Position numbers and translations under genes: made by a program. This document shows positions 50,283 through 59,434 of a stretch of DNA of 64,000 nucleotides, piece after piece. Source of the DNA: Streptomyces clavuligerus (lineage in GTDB: Bacteria; Actinomycetota; Actinomycetes; Streptomycetales; Streptomycetaceae); contig NZ_CP027858.1 of assembly GCF_005519465.1 (NCBI RefSeq), positions 124,001 through 188,000 on the forward strand, in the 5' to 3' direction. The first letter of the stretch is position 1. Every line of letters begins with the position of its first letter. The notes beneath the pieces are model-generated. The model searched no databases and was not told the DNA's origin. It worked only from the letters and a program-made list of their open reading frames with translations.

Positions 50283-51260
50283 TCAGCCACGGTCGGGCGC
50301 GGGGTCGGCGGCGACGGCGGTGACCGGATGGTGGCAGGCCAGCCCCCCGGTGAAACCGGGCCGGGTGCCGCAGCGGTCCGTGGCCCGGTCGCAGCGGGCG
50401 GCGAACGCGCAGCCCGGGGGCAGGTCGCTCAGCTCGGGCGGGAGCCCGGGAATGGGTGTGAAGCCGCGCTCGGGCAGCGCGGCGAGCAGCCCCCGGGCGT
50501 AGGGGTGCCGGGGCCCGGGGCGGCCGAAGAACGCCTCGGCGTCGGCGATCTCGACGATACGGCCCGCGTACATGACGGCGACCCGGTCGGCGATCCGCCG
50601 CGCCGCCGCCAGATCGTGGGTGATCATCAGCAGCGCGCGGCCGTCGGCGCCGTCTGTGACGTGACGGCGCAGTTCGTCGGCGGTCCGGTCCACCAGCGCG
50701 CGGTCGAGCCCGGTGGTGGGCTCGTCGGCGAGGAGCAGGGGCGCGTCCCCGACGAGGGCGAGGGCGGTGGCGGCGCGCTGGGCGAGCCCGCCGGAGAGTT
50801 CGTGCGGATGGCGGTCGAGGTGGCTGGCGGGGAAGGCGGCCCGCTCGGCCGCGGCGACGGCGGCGGCGCGCAGTTGTCTGCGCGGGGTGCCGGTCAGCTC
50901 CCGCAGGGTCTCCTCCAGTTGGGAGCGGACCGTGCGCACGGGGGTGAGGTGGGCGGCCGGGCTCTGCGGGACGAGCGCGATCCGCCGTCCCCGTACCGTG
51001 CGGGCGAGGGTGCGCTCGTCGGCGCCGAGGAGTTCGACGCCGTCGACGGTGGCGGTCCCGGCAGTCTCGGCGTTACCGGGCAGCAGTCCGAGGAGCGCGG
51101 AGGCGAGGACGGACTTGCCGCAGCCGCTCTCGCCGACGAGGGCCAGGCACTCCCCCGCCGCGAGGTCGAAGTCGGCACAGGAGACGGCGGCGACCAGGCC
51201 GCCGCCGCGCATCCGGAACCGTACGGAGAGGTCCCGCACCGTGAGGACGGCGGTGCTCAC
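50283..51260 (-). CDS. ABC transporter ATP-binding protein (DppD/OppD-type)
   Basis: 325 aa from GTG 51260, overlapping the stop of the permease gene (GTGA). Walker A GESGCGKS (near 39-46), signature LSGGLAQR, Walker B LLLADEPT, H-loop ITHD. A full OppD-type C-terminal extension is present: HPYARGLLAALP and the cysteine cluster CAFAARCDRATDRC. It energises uptake of peptides, nickel or a metal chelate. It is the fourth gene of the five-gene operon. Confidence 0.93.
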   Translation of the reverse strand: MSTAVLTVRDLSVRFRMRGGGLVAAVSCADFDLAAGECLALVGESGCGKSVLASALLGLLPGNAETAGTATVDGVELLGADERTLARTVRGRRIALVPQSPAAHLTPVRTVRSQLEETLRELTGTPRRQLRAAAVAAAERAAFPASHLDRHPHELSGGLAQRAATALALVGDAPLLLADEPTTGLDRALVDRTADELRRHVTDGADGRALLMITHDLAAARRIADRVAVMYAGRIVEIADAEAFFGRPGPRHPYARGLLAALPERGFTPIPGLPPELSDLPPGCAFAARCDRATDRCGTRPGFTGGLACHHPVTAVAADPAPDRG

Positions 51261-52216
51261 AGCATCAGCTCCGATCGGCGGCGGGGGTTGATCCGCTCGC
51301 GCCAGGCACCGGCGAGTCCGGCGATCGCGAGGGTGGGGACGATCAGGAAGAGCCCGGGGAAGAGCGTGGGCCACCAGTCGCCCGCCAGCAGGGAGCCGCG
51401 TGCGCTCTGCACCAGATTGCCCAGGCTCGCCTGGTGGCTGGGGAGTCCGAGGCCCAGGAAGGAGAGCGCGGACTCGTGCCAGATGGCGTGCGGCACCATC
51501 AGCACGGCGGCGAGGCCCGCCTGCGGCAGGACGCCCGGCAGCAGATGGCGGACGGTGACCCGCCAGCGGGAGGCCCCGCCGGAGATCGCCGCGTCCACAT
51601 AGGGCCGGGAGCGCAGCGAGAGGACCTCGGAGCGGACGATCCGGGTGGTGGACAGCCAGTGGGTGACCGCGACGGAGGCGATGACCGGCCAGACCCCGGG
51701 GCGGAACATCGCCACGACGAAGATGCCGAGCAGCAGGTGCGGCACGGAGGAGAAAATATCGACGAGCCGCATCACCACCCGGTCGGTCCAGCCGCCGAAG
51801 ACCGCCGCCGCCGCGCCGACCAGGGTGCCGACGACGGTGGCGACGACTGCCGCGACCACGCCGACGAGCAGGGAGACCCGCAGCCCGTAGACGCAGCGCA
51901 GCAGCAGGTCCCGGCCGACGTCGTCGGTGCCGAAGGGGTGCTCCCAGGACGGCGGCGACAGCTTCCGCGCGAGGTCGACGGCCTGCTCGTCGAGTTGCAC
52001 GACCGGGGGGACGACCAGCACGGCGAGGACGGCCGCGGCGACGAGGACGGCGGAGACCCCGACCCGCGCCGTCCGGGTGGAGCGCCGCGTGCGCCCCCGG
52101 GAGCGCCAGACGGGTGCGGCGGCGGTGCCGTCCCCCAAGCCGGTGCCGTCCGCGGAGGTGGTGCCGCCCCCGGAGCCGGTGCCGTCCGCGGCGGTCGCGG
52201 GTGCGGTGTCAGCCAT
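51257..52216 (-). CDS. ABC transporter permease (DppC-type)
   Basis: 319 aa from ATG 52216, overlapping the upstream permease stop by 8 bases. An N-terminal Thr/Gly/Ala-rich stretch of 35 residues precedes TM1 (VSAVLVAAAVLAVLVV). The PFGTDDVGRDLL segment is typical of DppC, as is the coupling-helix EAA-like loop ISGGASRWRVTVRHLLPG. Five to six TM helices. It forms the membrane channel with the product of 52209-53231. Confidence 0.92.
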   Translation of the reverse strand: MADTAPATAADGTGSGGGTTSADGTGLGDGTAAAPVWRSRGRTRRSTRTARVGVSAVLVAAAVLAVLVVPPVVQLDEQAVDLARKLSPPSWEHPFGTDDVGRDLLLRCVYGLRVSLLVGVVAAVVATVVGTLVGAAAAVFGGWTDRVVMRLVDIFSSVPHLLLGIFVVAMFRPGVWPVIASVAVTHWLSTTRIVRSEVLSLRSRPYVDAAISGGASRWRVTVRHLLPGVLPQAGLAAVLMVPHAIWHESALSFLGLGLPSHQASLGNLVQSARGSLLAGDWWPTLFPGLFLIVPTLAIAGLAGAWRERINPRRRSELML

Positions 52217-53231
52217 CGAAGCCCACTCTCGGGTCGGCGAGTCCGTACAGCAGGTCGGAGAGGAGGTTCCCGGCGAGCACGGCGGCGGTGGCCAGCACGG
52301 TGAGCGCGGCCAGCAGGGGGAAGTCGGCGGCGAGGGCCGCCTCGACGGTGGCGGCGGCGACGCCGGGCCAGCTGAAGACGGTCTCGACGAGCAGCGCCCC
52401 GGTGATCAGTTCGGGGACCCGGGAGCCGATCAGGGTGAGCACGGGCAGCAGCCCGGAGCGCAGCGCGTGGCCGAGGAGCACGGTCCGCTCGCCCAGCCCG
52501 CGGGCACGGGCACCGCGCACGGGGTCCTCGTCGAGGGCGTCGCCGACACCCTGCCGGACGAAGAGGAAGAACCACGGGAGCTGGGTGATCCCGAGGACGG
52601 CGGCGGGCAGCACCAGATGGGTGGCGACCTGGGAGGCGGTGACGACGTCGCTGTCGCTGTCGGTGAGGCCCCCGGCGGGCAGGACGCCCAGCTCCAGGGA
52701 GAAGAACCAGATGGCGAGCAGCCCCAGCCAGAAGACGGGGGCGGCTTCGAGGGCGTACGCGGCACCGGAGGTCGCGCGGTCGAACCGCCCGCCCCGGCGG
52801 CGGGCGGCGAGGACGCCGAGCGCGGTGCCGAGGACGACGGCGAGGAGGAAGGCGGTGCCCGCGAGCAGCACGGACCAGCCGACACGTTCGGCGAGCACGT
52901 CGGCGACGGGCTGGCGCAGGGAGCTGGAGTCGCCGAGGTCACCCCCGAGGACGGCGGTGAGCCAGTCCCACCAGCGGCTGACCAGGGGCTGGTCCACGCC
53001 GAGGTTGGCGCGGATCTGGTCCAGGGTCTCCTGGGAGGCGGTGAGCCCGGCGCCGCCGGTGTACGCCTTGACGGGGTCGAAGGGGGAGGCGTCGGCGACG
53101 GCGAAGACGCCGAACGTCACCGCCAGCAGGACGGGGACGGCGAACAGGGTCCGCCGTCCCGCCATCCGGGCCATGGGCCCCCAGGGGAGCCGGCGGCCCG
53201 CCGCCTGCTCCGCGCGGAGGCCGGTGGTCAC
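52209..53231 (-). CDS. ABC transporter permease (DppB-type)
   Basis: 340 aa from GTG 53231, overlapping the stop of the binding-protein gene (GTGA). An ATG at 53174 is a possible shorter start. TM1 is LFAVPVLLAVTFGVFAV. RANLGVDQPL and the loop ARARGLGERTVLLGHALRSG are typical of DppB/OppB permeases. Six TM helices are predicted by eye. Second gene of the operon. Confidence 0.92.
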   Translation of the reverse strand: MTTGLRAEQAAGRRLPWGPMARMAGRRTLFAVPVLLAVTFGVFAVADASPFDPVKAYTGGAGLTASQETLDQIRANLGVDQPLVSRWWDWLTAVLGGDLGDSSSLRQPVADVLAERVGWSVLLAGTAFLLAVVLGTALGVLAARRRGGRFDRATSGAAYALEAAPVFWLGLLAIWFFSLELGVLPAGGLTDSDSDVVTASQVATHLVLPAAVLGITQLPWFFLFVRQGVGDALDEDPVRGARARGLGERTVLLGHALRSGLLPVLTLIGSRVPELITGALLVETVFSWPGVAAATVEAALAADFPLLAALTVLATAAVLAGNLLSDLLYGLADPRVGFDG

Positions 53232-54874
53232 TTCTTGGGCTTCCAGTCCTCGACGTTCCACCAGGGGCCGTTGGCGAGGCCGTGGTCGTGCGGCTCGACC
53301 TGGGTGCTCAGCCCGGTCCAGGAGTCGTCGACGACATAGAGGTGGTCGATGTGGGTGAGGAAGGTGTAGCCGGGGTTCTTGACCAGTTCGCGCTGAACGG
53401 TCTCGTAGGCGTCCGCGCGGACCGCGCGGTCGCCGCTCTCCCGGCCCTTCGTCAGGGCCCGGTCGACGGCCTTGTTGTCGTACCAGGCCATGTTGTTGAA
53501 GCCGTCGCCCGCGAGGGACGAGGTCAGCAGGAGGTACTGGTCGAAGTCGGGGTCGCCGGGCGAGCCGCCGCCCGCGAGGACGGCGTCCTGCTTCATCCGG
53601 GGTTCGATGACCTCCCAGGTGCCGGCCTGGGTCTTGATGGAGATCCCGGCCTTCTTGGCGTCGGAGGCGTAGGCGAGGGCGTGGTCCTGGCGGAGCTTGT
53701 CGCCGGAGAGGTACCAGAGCGGGAACTCGGCGCGGACGCCGTCCTTGACCCGGACGCCGTCCTTGCCGGGCTTCCAGCCCGCCTCGTCGAGGATCTTCTT
53801 CGCGGCGTCCGGGTCGTGGGTCCGCTCGGTGCCCTCGGCGAACCACTCGCTGCCGGTGGGGACGGGTCCGTAGGCGGGCTTCCCGGCGCCCTCCAGGATC
53901 TTGTCGACCATGGTCTGCCGGTCGACGGCGAGGTCGAGGGCGCGGCGGACGGCGGTGTCGCCGGTGACCTCGTGGTGGGTGGGCAGGGTCACCGTGCGGT
54001 AGTCGTAGGTCTTCGCCGTGTGGGTCTTCCTGCCCTGGTCCCCGGCGAAGCCCTTGGCGAGGTTCGGCGGCAGGATCGCGCCGTCCAGCTCCCCGGCGCG
54101 CAGCCGGGTGGCGCGGACGTCGTCGTCCTTGATGACCGCCATGGTGAACTTCTCGACGGCGGGCTTGCCGCCCCAGTAGGAGGGGTTGGCCGTGAAGCTG
54201 AGCTTCTCGCCCCTGGACCAGCCGGTGAGGACATAGGGCCCGGTGCCGACCGGCTTCGTGGTGAAGGGGCCGGTGTTGACGTCCTGACCCGCGAGGGCGT
54301 GCTCGGGCACGATGGGGTGCACGGTGCGCTGCGCGAAGGGGGCGTAGGGGTACTTCAGGGTGAAGACGACGGTGTCGTCCCCGACGGCCCTGACGTCCTT
54401 GACGGCGTCCAGCTCGGACTTGGAGGCGTTGTTCGTCCTCGCGTCGAGGACGGTGCGGTAGGTGAAGACGACGTCCTTCGCGGCGAACGGCTTGCCGTCG
54501 CTGAAGGTCACGCCCTGGCGGAGCCGGTAGGTGTAGGTCAGCCCGTCCGCGCTGACCTCGGGGAGGGCGGCGGCGAGCGCGGGCTTGAGCCGCATGTCGG
54601 CGTCGAGGGCGAGCAGCCCGTCGAAGATCTTGGAGTTGCCGTCCTTGCCGAAGCCGAGGAGGGGGCTGAGGGTCTCGGGCTCGTAGGCGATGCCGACCAC
54701 GGCGGAGGTGCCCGTGCCCCGGCCCCCGGAGCCGCCGTCCTCGGGGTTGGAGCAGGCGGCGGCACCCGCGGTCAGCGCGCCCGCCGTGCCGAGGGCGGCC
54801 AGGCCGCGGAGCGTACGGCGCGACCGGCCGCGCGACGGGCTCGACTGGAACGAACGGGACAACACGGCTCCCAC
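53228..54874 (-). CDS. ABC transporter substrate-binding lipoprotein (SBP_bac_5, peptide/nickel type)
   Basis: 548 aa from GTG 54874; GTG 54865 is an alternative, and neither has an ideally spaced ribosome site. The signal carries an RSRRTLRG motif and the lipobox TAGAAAC. The fold is the large family 5 type: YEPETLSPL, LRQGVTFSDGKPFAAKDVVFT, KPVGTGPYVLTGW and AVRRALDLAVDR occur in the usual order. It should catch an oligopeptide, nickel or metallophore complex and hand it to the two permeases. First gene of the five-gene operon (order: binding protein, two permeases, two ATPases). An A/T-richer stretch at 54900-54925 probably holds the promoter. Confidence 0.92.
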   Translation of the reverse strand: MGAVLSRSFQSSPSRGRSRRTLRGLAALGTAGALTAGAAACSNPEDGGSGGRGTGTSAVVGIAYEPETLSPLLGFGKDGNSKIFDGLLALDADMRLKPALAAALPEVSADGLTYTYRLRQGVTFSDGKPFAAKDVVFTYRTVLDARTNNASKSELDAVKDVRAVGDDTVVFTLKYPYAPFAQRTVHPIVPEHALAGQDVNTGPFTTKPVGTGPYVLTGWSRGEKLSFTANPSYWGGKPAVEKFTMAVIKDDDVRATRLRAGELDGAILPPNLAKGFAGDQGRKTHTAKTYDYRTVTLPTHHEVTGDTAVRRALDLAVDRQTMVDKILEGAGKPAYGPVPTGSEWFAEGTERTHDPDAAKKILDEAGWKPGKDGVRVKDGVRAEFPLWYLSGDKLRQDHALAYASDAKKAGISIKTQAGTWEVIEPRMKQDAVLAGGGSPGDPDFDQYLLLTSSLAGDGFNNMAWYDNKAVDRALTKGRESGDRAVRADAYETVQRELVKNPGYTFLTHIDHLYVVDDSWTGLSTQVEPHDHGLANGPWWNVEDWKPKK

Positions 54875-55036
54875 ACCCCTACTGGCGATCAGGCTGCTTT
54901 TGCGAACAGCTTGCAATTAAACCGCACCGGCAGAGAGCCGGACCCACCCGGTCCGACCTGGGATTTCCTCCCGTCCACGGACGAGGATTCCGCTGTGTCC
55001 CAGGGGGCCGCGGGGGCCCGTGGGGCCCGGCCCCGC

Positions 55037-56206
55037 TCAGGGGGCGGGCAGCTCGGCCAGCTCGGCGACGGCCAGCCGGTGCGCTCCGGGGGAACCGAGC
55101 GCCAGTTCGGTGGACTTGGCCCGTTTGAGATAGAGATGGGCGGGGTGCTCCCAGGTCATTCCGATCCCGGCGTGGAGCTGGACGCACTCCTCGGCGGCCC
55201 GGACGGCGACCGTCGCGGTGTGGGCCTGGGCGACGGCGACGGCGAGCGGGGCGTCCGGGGCGCCGGTGGCGAGGGCCGCCGCCGCGTTCCGTGCGGTGGC
55301 CCGCGCGGAGACGACGCCCAGCCAGAGCCGGGCCATGCGGTGCTTGAGCGCCTGGAAGGAGCCGACGGGCCGGTTGAACTGGTGGCGCCGCCGGGTGTGG
55401 CGGACGGTCTCCTCCAGACACCATTCGGCCACCCCGAGCTGTTCGGACGCGAGCAGCCCGGCGCCGGTGAGGAGTGCTCGGCGGACCGCGCCGACGGCGG
55501 TGGCGCGGTCCGCGATCAGGGTGCCGGCGCCCTCGGGGGCGGCGACGACGGCGAGCGGCCGGGTGAGGTCGAGGACGGTCAGCGGGGTGACGGTCGCGTC
55601 CGCCCGGTCCACCGCGCGCAGGCCGTCCGCGCGGAGCGTCAGCAGCACATCGGCCCCGTGCGCGTCGGCGACCCCGGTGACCGGTCCGTCCCCGGCGGGC
55701 GGCGGCTCGTGGGGGGAGGCCGCGTACGGCACGGCGAGGACGGCGGTCCTGCGGCCGGTGGCCAGCTCCGCGAGGAGGCCGGGGACCCCGGGGCGGTCCG
55801 GTCCGAGCGCCAGCAGGGTCTCGGTGGCGATGACGGAGCTGGTGAGGAAGGGCGCCGGGGCCATGGCCCGGCCCAGCTCCTCCAGGACGACGGCGGCCTC
55901 GCGGTGGCTCGCGCCCTGACCGCCGTACTCCTCCGGGACGAGGAGGCCCGCGGCCCCGATGTCCCGGGCGAGGGCCGCCCACAGGGCGGGGTCGACCGGG
56001 TCGCCCGCCTCGGCGCGGGTCAGCAGGGCGGGCAGGTCCGCTCGGTCGGTGAGCAGGGACCGCACCGCCGCGCGCAGTTCCTCCTCGGTCTCCGAGCAGA
56101 GCAGGTCGAGCGGGTCCGGCGGGGCGGCGGCGGGGCCGGGGGTGGTTCCGGAGGCGGTCCCGGGGGTGGTCCGGGGGGCCGGGGCCGTCTCGGGGTTCGG
56201 GGTCAT
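55037..56206 (-). CDS. Acyl-CoA dehydrogenase family protein (second of pair)
   Basis: 389 aa from ATG 56206, overlapping the upstream stop (ATGA). A Thr/Pro/Ala-rich N-terminus of about 30 residues precedes the helical domain (VPEEYGGQGASHREAAVVLEELG, near 95-117). The middle beta domain is divergent: the usual FAD/substrate-binding WITN/TEP motifs are absent, while the C-terminal helices are kept (RRHQFNRPVGSFQALKHRMA; LHAGIGMTWEHPAHLYLKR). In mycobacterial steroid and acyl side-chain degradation, such a divergent subunit pairs with a canonical one to form a heteromer. That arrangement is likely here. Confidence 0.88.
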   Translation of the reverse strand: MTPNPETAPAPRTTPGTASGTTPGPAAAPPDPLDLLCSETEEELRAAVRSLLTDRADLPALLTRAEAGDPVDPALWAALARDIGAAGLLVPEEYGGQGASHREAAVVLEELGRAMAPAPFLTSSVIATETLLALGPDRPGVPGLLAELATGRRTAVLAVPYAASPHEPPPAGDGPVTGVADAHGADVLLTLRADGLRAVDRADATVTPLTVLDLTRPLAVVAAPEGAGTLIADRATAVGAVRRALLTGAGLLASEQLGVAEWCLEETVRHTRRRHQFNRPVGSFQALKHRMARLWLGVVSARATARNAAAALATGAPDAPLAVAVAQAHTATVAVRAAEECVQLHAGIGMTWEHPAHLYLKRAKSTELALGSPGAHRLAVAELAELPAP

Positions 56207-57387
56207 CGGGCCAGGTCCTTCCAGGCGATGTCCTTGTCGTCGCGCGGTTCGGACGGCAGTCCGAGCACCCGCTCCGCGATGATGTTGAGCAGCACCTCGC
56301 TGGTGCCGCCCTCGATGGAGTTGCCCTTGGCCCGCAGATAGCGGTAGCCCGCGTCCCGGCCGGTGAAGTCGACCAGCTCGGGGCGGCGCATCGTCCAGTC
56401 GTCGTAGAGCAGCCCCTCCGGGCCGCGCAGCTCGACCTCCAGGGCGCTGATCTCCTGGTTGAGCCCGGCGAGGAAGAGCTTCATGGCGCTGCCCTCGGGG
56501 CCGGGCTGACCGGCGGCGAGCTGCTGGCGCAGCCGCTCGGCCGCGAGCCGGGCGGCCTCGGCCTCCACCCACAGCCGCAGCAGCCGCTGGTGCAGCTCAT
56601 GGGTGCGCAGCTCGGGCCGCTCCCGCCAGGTCCGGGCGACCGGTCCGATCATGCCGCCCTCGCGCGGCAGCCGGTGGCCGCCGATGGCGACGCGCTCGTT
56701 CATCAGGGTGGTCCTGGCGACCCGCCAGCCCTCGCCGACGGCGCCGATCCGGTGCCGGTCGGGGATGCGGACACCGGTGAGGAAGACCTCGTTGAACTCG
56801 GCCTCGCCGGTGAGCTGGCGCAGCGGCCGGACCTCGACACCGGGGTCGGTCATGTCGCAGACGAAGTAGGTGAGGCCCTGGTGCTTGGGGAGGCCGGGGT
56901 CGGTCCGGGCGACGAGGATGGCCCAGCGGGCGAGGTGGGCGCTGGAGGTCCAGACCTTCTGACCGGTGACGAGCCAGTCGTCCCCGTCGCGCACGGCCCG
57001 GGTGGCGAGGGCCGCGAGGTCGGAACCGGCGCCCGGCTCGCTGAAGAGCTGGCACCACACCTCCTCCCCCACCCACAGGGGGCGCAGAAAGCGGTGGGTG
57101 ACCTCGTCGGAGCCGTGGGCCAGCAGGGTGGGCGCGGCCATGCCGAGGCCGATCCCGATCCGGCGGGGGTCGTTGTCGGGGGCGCCCGCCGCTTCGAGTT
57201 CGGCGTCGGCGACGGCCTGGAGGGGCCGGGGCGCGCCCAGCCCGCCGAGTCCGGCGGGGTAGTGCACCCAGGCGAGTCCGGCGTCGAAGCGGGCGCGGAG
57301 GAAGTCGAGCCGCGGGGTGTGTTGCGGCGGGTGCGTGGCGAGCAACGCCCGGGTGCGGGTGCGGATGTCGTCGGCGTCGGCCGTCAT
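56203..57387 (-). CDS. Acyl-CoA dehydrogenase (first of pair)
   Basis: 394 aa from ATG 57387 with GGGAGGG upstream. The FAD/substrate segment CQLFSEPGAGSDLA (near 112-125) and VTGQKVWTSSAHLARW (near 140-155) are canonical, as are FNEVFLTGVRIP and the C-terminal EGGTSEVLLNIIAERVLG. It oxidises an acyl-CoA at the alpha-beta bond, passing electrons to electron-transfer flavoprotein. The next gene encodes a divergent homologue with overlapping codons, implying one complex. A palindromic operator upstream of the operon suggests control by acyl-CoA or a related ligand. Confidence 0.92.
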   Translation of the reverse strand: MTADADDIRTRTRALLATHPPQHTPRLDFLRARFDAGLAWVHYPAGLGGLGAPRPLQAVADAELEAAGAPDNDPRRIGIGLGMAAPTLLAHGSDEVTHRFLRPLWVGEEVWCQLFSEPGAGSDLAALATRAVRDGDDWLVTGQKVWTSSAHLARWAILVARTDPGLPKHQGLTYFVCDMTDPGVEVRPLRQLTGEAEFNEVFLTGVRIPDRHRIGAVGEGWRVARTTLMNERVAIGGHRLPREGGMIGPVARTWRERPELRTHELHQRLLRLWVEAEAARLAAERLRQQLAAGQPGPEGSAMKLFLAGLNQEISALEVELRGPEGLLYDDWTMRRPELVDFTGRDAGYRYLRAKGNSIEGGTSEVLLNIIAERVLGLPSEPRDDKDIAWKDLAR

Positions 57388-57457
57388 CGTGGCCCTCCCT
57401 CGGGGTGGTGGCGGCGGTCGGCGGGCCCGTTCCCGGCGCGTCCCCGGCGTGGTGCGG

Positions 57458-58459
57458 TCATCGGGGGGATTCCCCGGCGGCGGGCGGGTGGGCCTGCCCG
57501 GGGGCGGCGGGCAGGACGGCGAGTCTGCCGGTGGTCGTGCCGTCGGCGACCCGTTGCACCGCGTCCGCCGCGCCGCTCAGCGGGACCCGTTCGCTCACCA
57601 GGGGTTTGATCACGCCCTGCGCGGCCAGTTCGGTGAGCCGGTCGTGGCAGGCGCGGACCGCGCCGGGGTCCTTCTGGAGATAGAGGCCCCAGTGCACCCC
57701 GACGATCGAGTAGTTCTTCACCAGGGCGTGGTGCAGCGCCGGGGTGGGGACGGTGCCGCTCGCGAAGCCGATGACGAGGATGCGCCCTTCGAAGGCGACG
57801 CACTTGGCCGACCAGGTGTGGGCCTCGCCGCCGACCGGGTCGTAGACCACGTCCGCGCCCCGGCCCCCGGTGGCGTCCTTGACCGCCGCGACCACGTCCT
57901 CGGCGCGGCGGTCGACGACCTGGTCGCAGCCCAGCTCACGGGCGGTGCGGGCCTTCGCCGCGCCGGAGACGACACCGATGACGCGGGCACCGGCGGCCCG
58001 GCCGAGCTGGACGGCGGCGCTGCCGACCCCGCCCGCCGCCGCGTGCACGAGCAGGGTCTCCCCGGCGGCCAGCCGGGCCCGGCGGTGCAGGGCGAACCAG
58101 CCGGTCTGGTAGCCGATGTGCAGGGCCGCCGCCTCCGCGTCGTCGAGGGCGGCGGGCGCGGGCAGCGCTCCCGCCGCGTCGACGACGGTGTACTCGGCGA
58201 ACCCGCCGTGCGGCAGGGCCGGGGTGGCGATGATCCGGCGGCCGTCGGCGGTCTCGCCGCAGACCTCCACGCCGGGGGTGAAGGGCAGCGGGGGACGGAT
58301 CTGGTACTGGCCCCGGCACAGGAGCGCGTCGGGGAAGTTGACGTTCGCCGCCCGGACGCGGACGAGGAGCTGCCCCTCCCCGGGCACGGGCCTGTCCACC
58401 TCGTCGAGCCGCATCACCTCGCCCGGCTCACCGTTGCGGTGCACTCGCCATGCCTGCAT
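57458..58459 (-). CDS. NADPH:quinone oxidoreductase-like MDR protein
   Basis: 333 aa from ATG 58459 with GGAGGCCC upstream. MDR fold: VRAANVNFPDALLCRGQYQ (zinc-free quinone reductase type), cofactor motif HAAAGGVGSAAVQLGRAAGA (near 146-165), and DVVYDPVGG further on. The likely role is reduction of a quinone or enoyl thioester. It leads the unit with the two acyl-CoA dehydrogenases, 70 bases before the first, so it may reduce an enoyl intermediate of the same pathway; this is inferred from position. The palindrome at 58502-58515 lies 43 bases upstream. Confidence 0.9.
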   Translation of the reverse strand: MQAWRVHRNGEPGEVMRLDEVDRPVPGEGQLLVRVRAANVNFPDALLCRGQYQIRPPLPFTPGVEVCGETADGRRIIATPALPHGGFAEYTVVDAAGALPAPAALDDAEAAALHIGYQTGWFALHRRARLAAGETLLVHAAAGGVGSAAVQLGRAAGARVIGVVSGAAKARTARELGCDQVVDRRAEDVVAAVKDATGGRGADVVYDPVGGEAHTWSAKCVAFEGRILVIGFASGTVPTPALHHALVKNYSIVGVHWGLYLQKDPGAVRACHDRLTELAAQGVIKPLVSERVPLSGAADAVQRVADGTTTGRLAVLPAAPGQAHPPAAGESPR

Positions 58460-58501
58460 CGTGGGCCTCCACCCGCCGCCGTCGGTACGGTGCGCGCATA
58501 C

Positions 58502-58515
58502 TAAGCGGTCGCTTG
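58502..58515. promoter_or_regulatory. TetR-type palindromic operator
   Basis: TAAGCGGTCGCTTG contains the inverted repeat AAGCG-GT-CGCTT (58503-58514). The shape, and the TAAGCG half-site, match operators of TetR-family regulators that control acyl-CoA dehydrogenase operons in actinobacteria. It lies 43 bases ahead of the 58459 start, where it would block the promoter, and 150 bases ahead of the divergent nitroreductase gene. No tetR gene is in the window. Confidence 0.65.
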
Positions 58516-58665
58516 CCTCTGGGGAAACCCTCATCACCCCCCGGCCGCCCGCTTTCGGCCGACCGGCCGTATCCCGGGCCGTGCCGACCGGCCGTGTCCC
58601 GGGCCGTACCGAAAAGCCGCACCAGCCCCTGTCGTACGCTCCCGTCACACGGCACACTCGCCCTC

Positions 58666-59367
58666 ATGACCGCACCGACCCGTCCCTGGACCCCCACCCA
58701 CGGCGACCCCTACCGGCCCGTCCCCTACCGCCCCGGCCGGATGGACCCCGAGCACTCGCTGAACCGCTCGGCAGAGCTGCGCACCCGGATGGACGAGCGG
58801 CGCACGGTGCGCCAGTTCGCCCCCGACCCGGTGCCGCTCCAGGTGGTCCGGGACGCCGTCGCCTGCGCGGCGACCGCCCCCTCGGGCGCGCATCAGCAGC
58901 CGTGGACCTTCGTCCTCGTCCAGGACCCCGAGGTGCGGCGGCGCATCCGGGAGGCCGCGGAGGAGGAGGAACGCCTCTCCTACGACGGCCGGCTCGGCGA
59001 GGAGTGGCTGGCGGCGCTGCGTCCGCTCGGCACGGACGAGGTGAAGCCCCATCTCACGGACGCGCCGGCGCTGATCGTGGTCTTCCAGCAGCGCTACTGG
59101 CTCGGCCCCGACGGGGCCAAGCGCAAGCACTACTACGTGGACGAGTCCGTGGGCATCGCGGTCGGCATGCTGCTGACCGCGCTGCACCTGTCCGGTCTGG
59201 CGGCACTGGTCCACACCCCCAGCCCCATGCGCTTCCTCGCCGAGGTGCTCGGCCGCCCCGCGAACGAGAAGGCGTTCGCCGTACTGCCGGTGGGCTATCC
59301 GGCCGCCGACTGCCAGGTGCCCGATCTGGTGCGCAAGTCCCTGGACCAGGTGCTGGTCGAGTTCTGA
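58666..59367 (+). CDS. Nitroreductase family FMN enzyme
   Basis: 233 aa from ATG 58666. No ribosome site precedes this ATG, so the message may be leaderless; ATG 58741 is a weaker alternative. RRTVRQF (near 45-51) and ATAPSGAHQQPWTFV (near 68-82) are the FMN-binding signatures of the family, and KRKHYYVDESVGIAVGMLLTALH and GYPAADC follow. The SGAHQQPW form is close to the iodotyrosine dehalogenase-like branch. It reduces a nitro, quinone or halogenated aromatic substrate with NAD(P)H; the substrate is unknown. It is divergent from the acyl-CoA dehydrogenase unit and shares its control region. Confidence 0.88.
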   Translation: MTAPTRPWTPTHGDPYRPVPYRPGRMDPEHSLNRSAELRTRMDERRTVRQFAPDPVPLQVVRDAVACAATAPSGAHQQPWTFVLVQDPEVRRRIREAAEEEERLSYDGRLGEEWLAALRPLGTDEVKPHLTDAPALIVVFQQRYWLGPDGAKRKHYYVDESVGIAVGMLLTALHLSGLAALVHTPSPMRFLAEVLGRPANEKAFAVLPVGYPAADCQVPDLVRKSLDQVLVEF

Positions 59368-59434
59368 GCGCCCGGGGCCCGGCGCCCGCTCCCCCGGCGG
59401 ACCCGGCCCGGCGCGCGGCGGGACGCGGGCAAAG

